DNA of 64,000 nt from Paraburkholderia sp041321145 (GTDB lineage Bacteria; Pseudomonadota; Gammaproteobacteria; Burkholderiales; Burkholderiaceae). The position numbers were made by a program, and so were the translations under genes. Below, piece by piece: positions 62,980 through 64,000 of the stretch. A model generated the notes under the pieces. The model worked only from the letters and a program-made list of their open reading frames with translations. It was not told where the DNA came from and did not search any database. How positions within the stretch are numbered: position 1 is the first letter of the stretch; each line of letters begins with the position of its first letter. The stretch is from the NCBI RefSeq assembly GCF_041321145.1, contig NZ_JBGGWA010000005.1:434001-498000 (forward strand), given 5' to 3'.

Positions 62980-63585
62980 TTAGCCCAATCCGTTGGCTCG
63001 CGGCGTGGCCTCAGGCTGTGTTTCCGGCAGCGTAAGCGAGGCCACCTCGCACCGCGGCCACTGCCGCAGCACCTCGGGCGCCAACAGCAACTTAGCCGCT
63101 CGCACCCCTGCACCCATGACGATCTGAGCGCGCTCCATCACCGCGGCATCGGCGAGGACGCGCCAATCCGGCGGCAGGCCGAAGGCCGTGATTCCGCCAA
63201 ACTCCATCCCGCTATGCGCCACGGCGGCCTCCCGTTTGGCGAACGAAAGCCGCTGCGCACCCAACGCAGCCTTCACCGCGCCATTGATGTCGAGGCGCCG
63301 CGAACCCAGCGAGATCAGCGCCGCATAATGCTCGGCGCCGTCCTTCTTATAGCGAATCACGATCGTGTTCGCGCAGTCCTCCAGGCCGAAACCGTAGCGC
63401 GAGCTGAATTCGGCGGTGTCCGACGCGTCGTCGCTCACGGCGAACACCGTCACGCCCTGGGCCGGCAACTGCGCGGCGACATGCTCCGGCAAATGCGCGC
63501 CCAATTGTTCGGCGGGAATGACGTCCAACTGCTTGAGGCGTTCGTGCGAGTGCATAGTGAAATAAGTGTGTGGGTCCATCGGCAT
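62980..63585 (-). CDS. YbaK/ProX-type aminoacyl-tRNA deacylase-like protein
   Basis: 201 residues from the ATG at 63585. A second ATG six bases later is equally possible. The YbaK domain is visible as DCANTIVIRYKKDGAEHYAA, LGSRRLDINGAVKAALGAQR, EFGGITAFGLPPDWRVLADA and IVMGAGVRAAKLLLAPEVL. The conserved lysine that most active members hold in a VKT-like motif is IRYKK here, so activity is plausible. It hydrolyses mischarged Cys- or Ala-tRNA in characterised relatives. Confidence 0.82.
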   Translation of the reverse strand: MPMDPHTYFTMHSHERLKQLDVIPAEQLGAHLPEHVAAQLPAQGVTVFAVSDDASDTAEFSSRYGFGLEDCANTIVIRYKKDGAEHYAALISLGSRRLDINGAVKAALGAQRLSFAKREAAVAHSGMEFGGITAFGLPPDWRVLADAAVMERAQIVMGAGVRAAKLLLAPEVLRQWPRCEVASLTLPETQPEATPRANGLG

Positions 63586-63752
63586 TCTAACGGCACACCT
63601 CGGTCCCGGCGTGTCGCCGGTGCACGGAGCGGGCTTGTTATAGTGACGGGCACAAGGTTTGCGCGAGGCATCGATGCGAAGACTGCGTCGAGGCCGCCTC
63701 AACGGCGCGCACATGGCGCATCCGGCGCCAGGACCCATCGAGAAGAACGACC

Positions 63753-64000
63753 ATGAACATGGACATCGACACGCTTTCCGCCGAGAACCTCCAGTTGGTG
63801 GCTCGCAAACAGGCTAACTGGGCAATCAGCGCATTCAAACAATTCGCTGAAGACCGCTGTGCAGCCATGGCCGCCAGCATCGCCTTCTACGCGGCATTCT
63901 CGCTCGCGCCCACGCTGGTCATGGTAATCGCCGTCGCCGGCTGGTTCTTCGGCGCCGAAGCCGCACGCGGCGAACTGTTCACCCACATTCACGGTCTGCT
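63753..64000 (+). CDS. YihY/BrkB-family inner-membrane protein, N-terminal part
   Basis: The first 82 codons lie in the window, and the gene continues beyond the right edge. The conserved opening FAEDRCAAMAASIAFYAAFS and the following hydrophobic LAPTLVMVIAVAGWFFG mark the YihY/BrkB family (six membrane helices when complete). The family was once called ribonuclease BN in error. Its role in the membrane is unclear. GAGAAG lies upstream of the ATG. Confidence 0.85.
   Translation, partial: MNMDIDTLSAENLQLVARKQANWAISAFKQFAEDRCAAMAASIAFYAAFSLAPTLVMVIAVAGWFFGAEAARGELFTHIHGL

Overview
The window is a 64 kb stretch of a GC-rich beta-proteobacterial chromosome, most like Burkholderia/Paraburkholderia. 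This rests on several family types seen together: Burkholderiales-type OmpC-like porins, DUF2968, DUF4148 and DUF938 proteins, an H-NS/H1-like nucleoid protein, a SYLF (BPSL1445-type) lipoprotein and a 3-hydroxybutyrate-oligomer hydrolase. The assignment is by protein resemblance only. No rRNA, tRNA, CRISPR array, prophage or intact insertion sequence was recognised. Most of the window looks like ordinary chromosomal backbone with a few gene remnants.

Layout. 1-1432: the 5' end of an M20 amidohydrolase diverges from a LysR regulator. 1439-9563: a carbon-phosphorus lyase locus, with phnF, a 2H-phosphoesterase (DUF1045) gene and phnN on the minus strand and phnGHIJKLM on the plus strand, separated by a perfect 22-bp palindrome that is the likely PhnF operator. 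9572-12572: a small unknown gene, a GGDEF-domain remnant, an orphan amino-acid-binding protein and a desuccinylase/aspartoacylase-like enzyme. 12950-18804: two porins and a gluconate-type module (gluconokinase, anion/H+ symporter, downstream porin) facing a LacI-type repressor, with three near-identical palindromic operators. 18991-23275: envelope proteins (a Lys/Ala-rich exported protein, a PF04185 phosphoesterase, a DUF6232-like membrane protein, a lipoprotein with an aspartyl-protease-like DTG motif).

23359-37920: mostly housekeeping: glycogen phosphorylase, threonine aldolase, an NlpD-like amidase activator, a cupin, DUF2968, DUF4148, 6-phosphogluconate dehydrogenase, a DUF938 methyltransferase, a sirtuin, an SDR dehydrogenase, a polysaccharide deacetylase and DUF2252. 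38077-43194: an outer-membrane barrel built from two homologous halves, a CsbD-like protein, exonuclease III and the 3HB-oligomer hydrolase. 43441-47377: an Na+/monocarboxylate symporter with its DUF3311 partner diverges from a NarL-family sensor kinase and response regulator. Clustered ACGTA repeats between them suggest one uptake-and-sensing unit.

47476-54278: an exported BON-like protein, a cardiolipin-synthase-like phospholipase D, an H-NS protein with two DNA-binding modules and a histone-H1-like tail, a secreted FKBP isomerase, an NRAMP-like transporter with altered metal-site residues and a MarR regulator. 54492-57512: a sulfatase/phosphonate-monoester-hydrolase-like enzyme with an MFS transporter. 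57915-61219: a DExH helicase plus PdeM pair. 61263-64000: a frameshifted FAD-oxidase remnant, a SYLF lipoprotein, a degenerate receiver protein, a YbaK-type deacylase and the start of a YihY/BrkB membrane protein.
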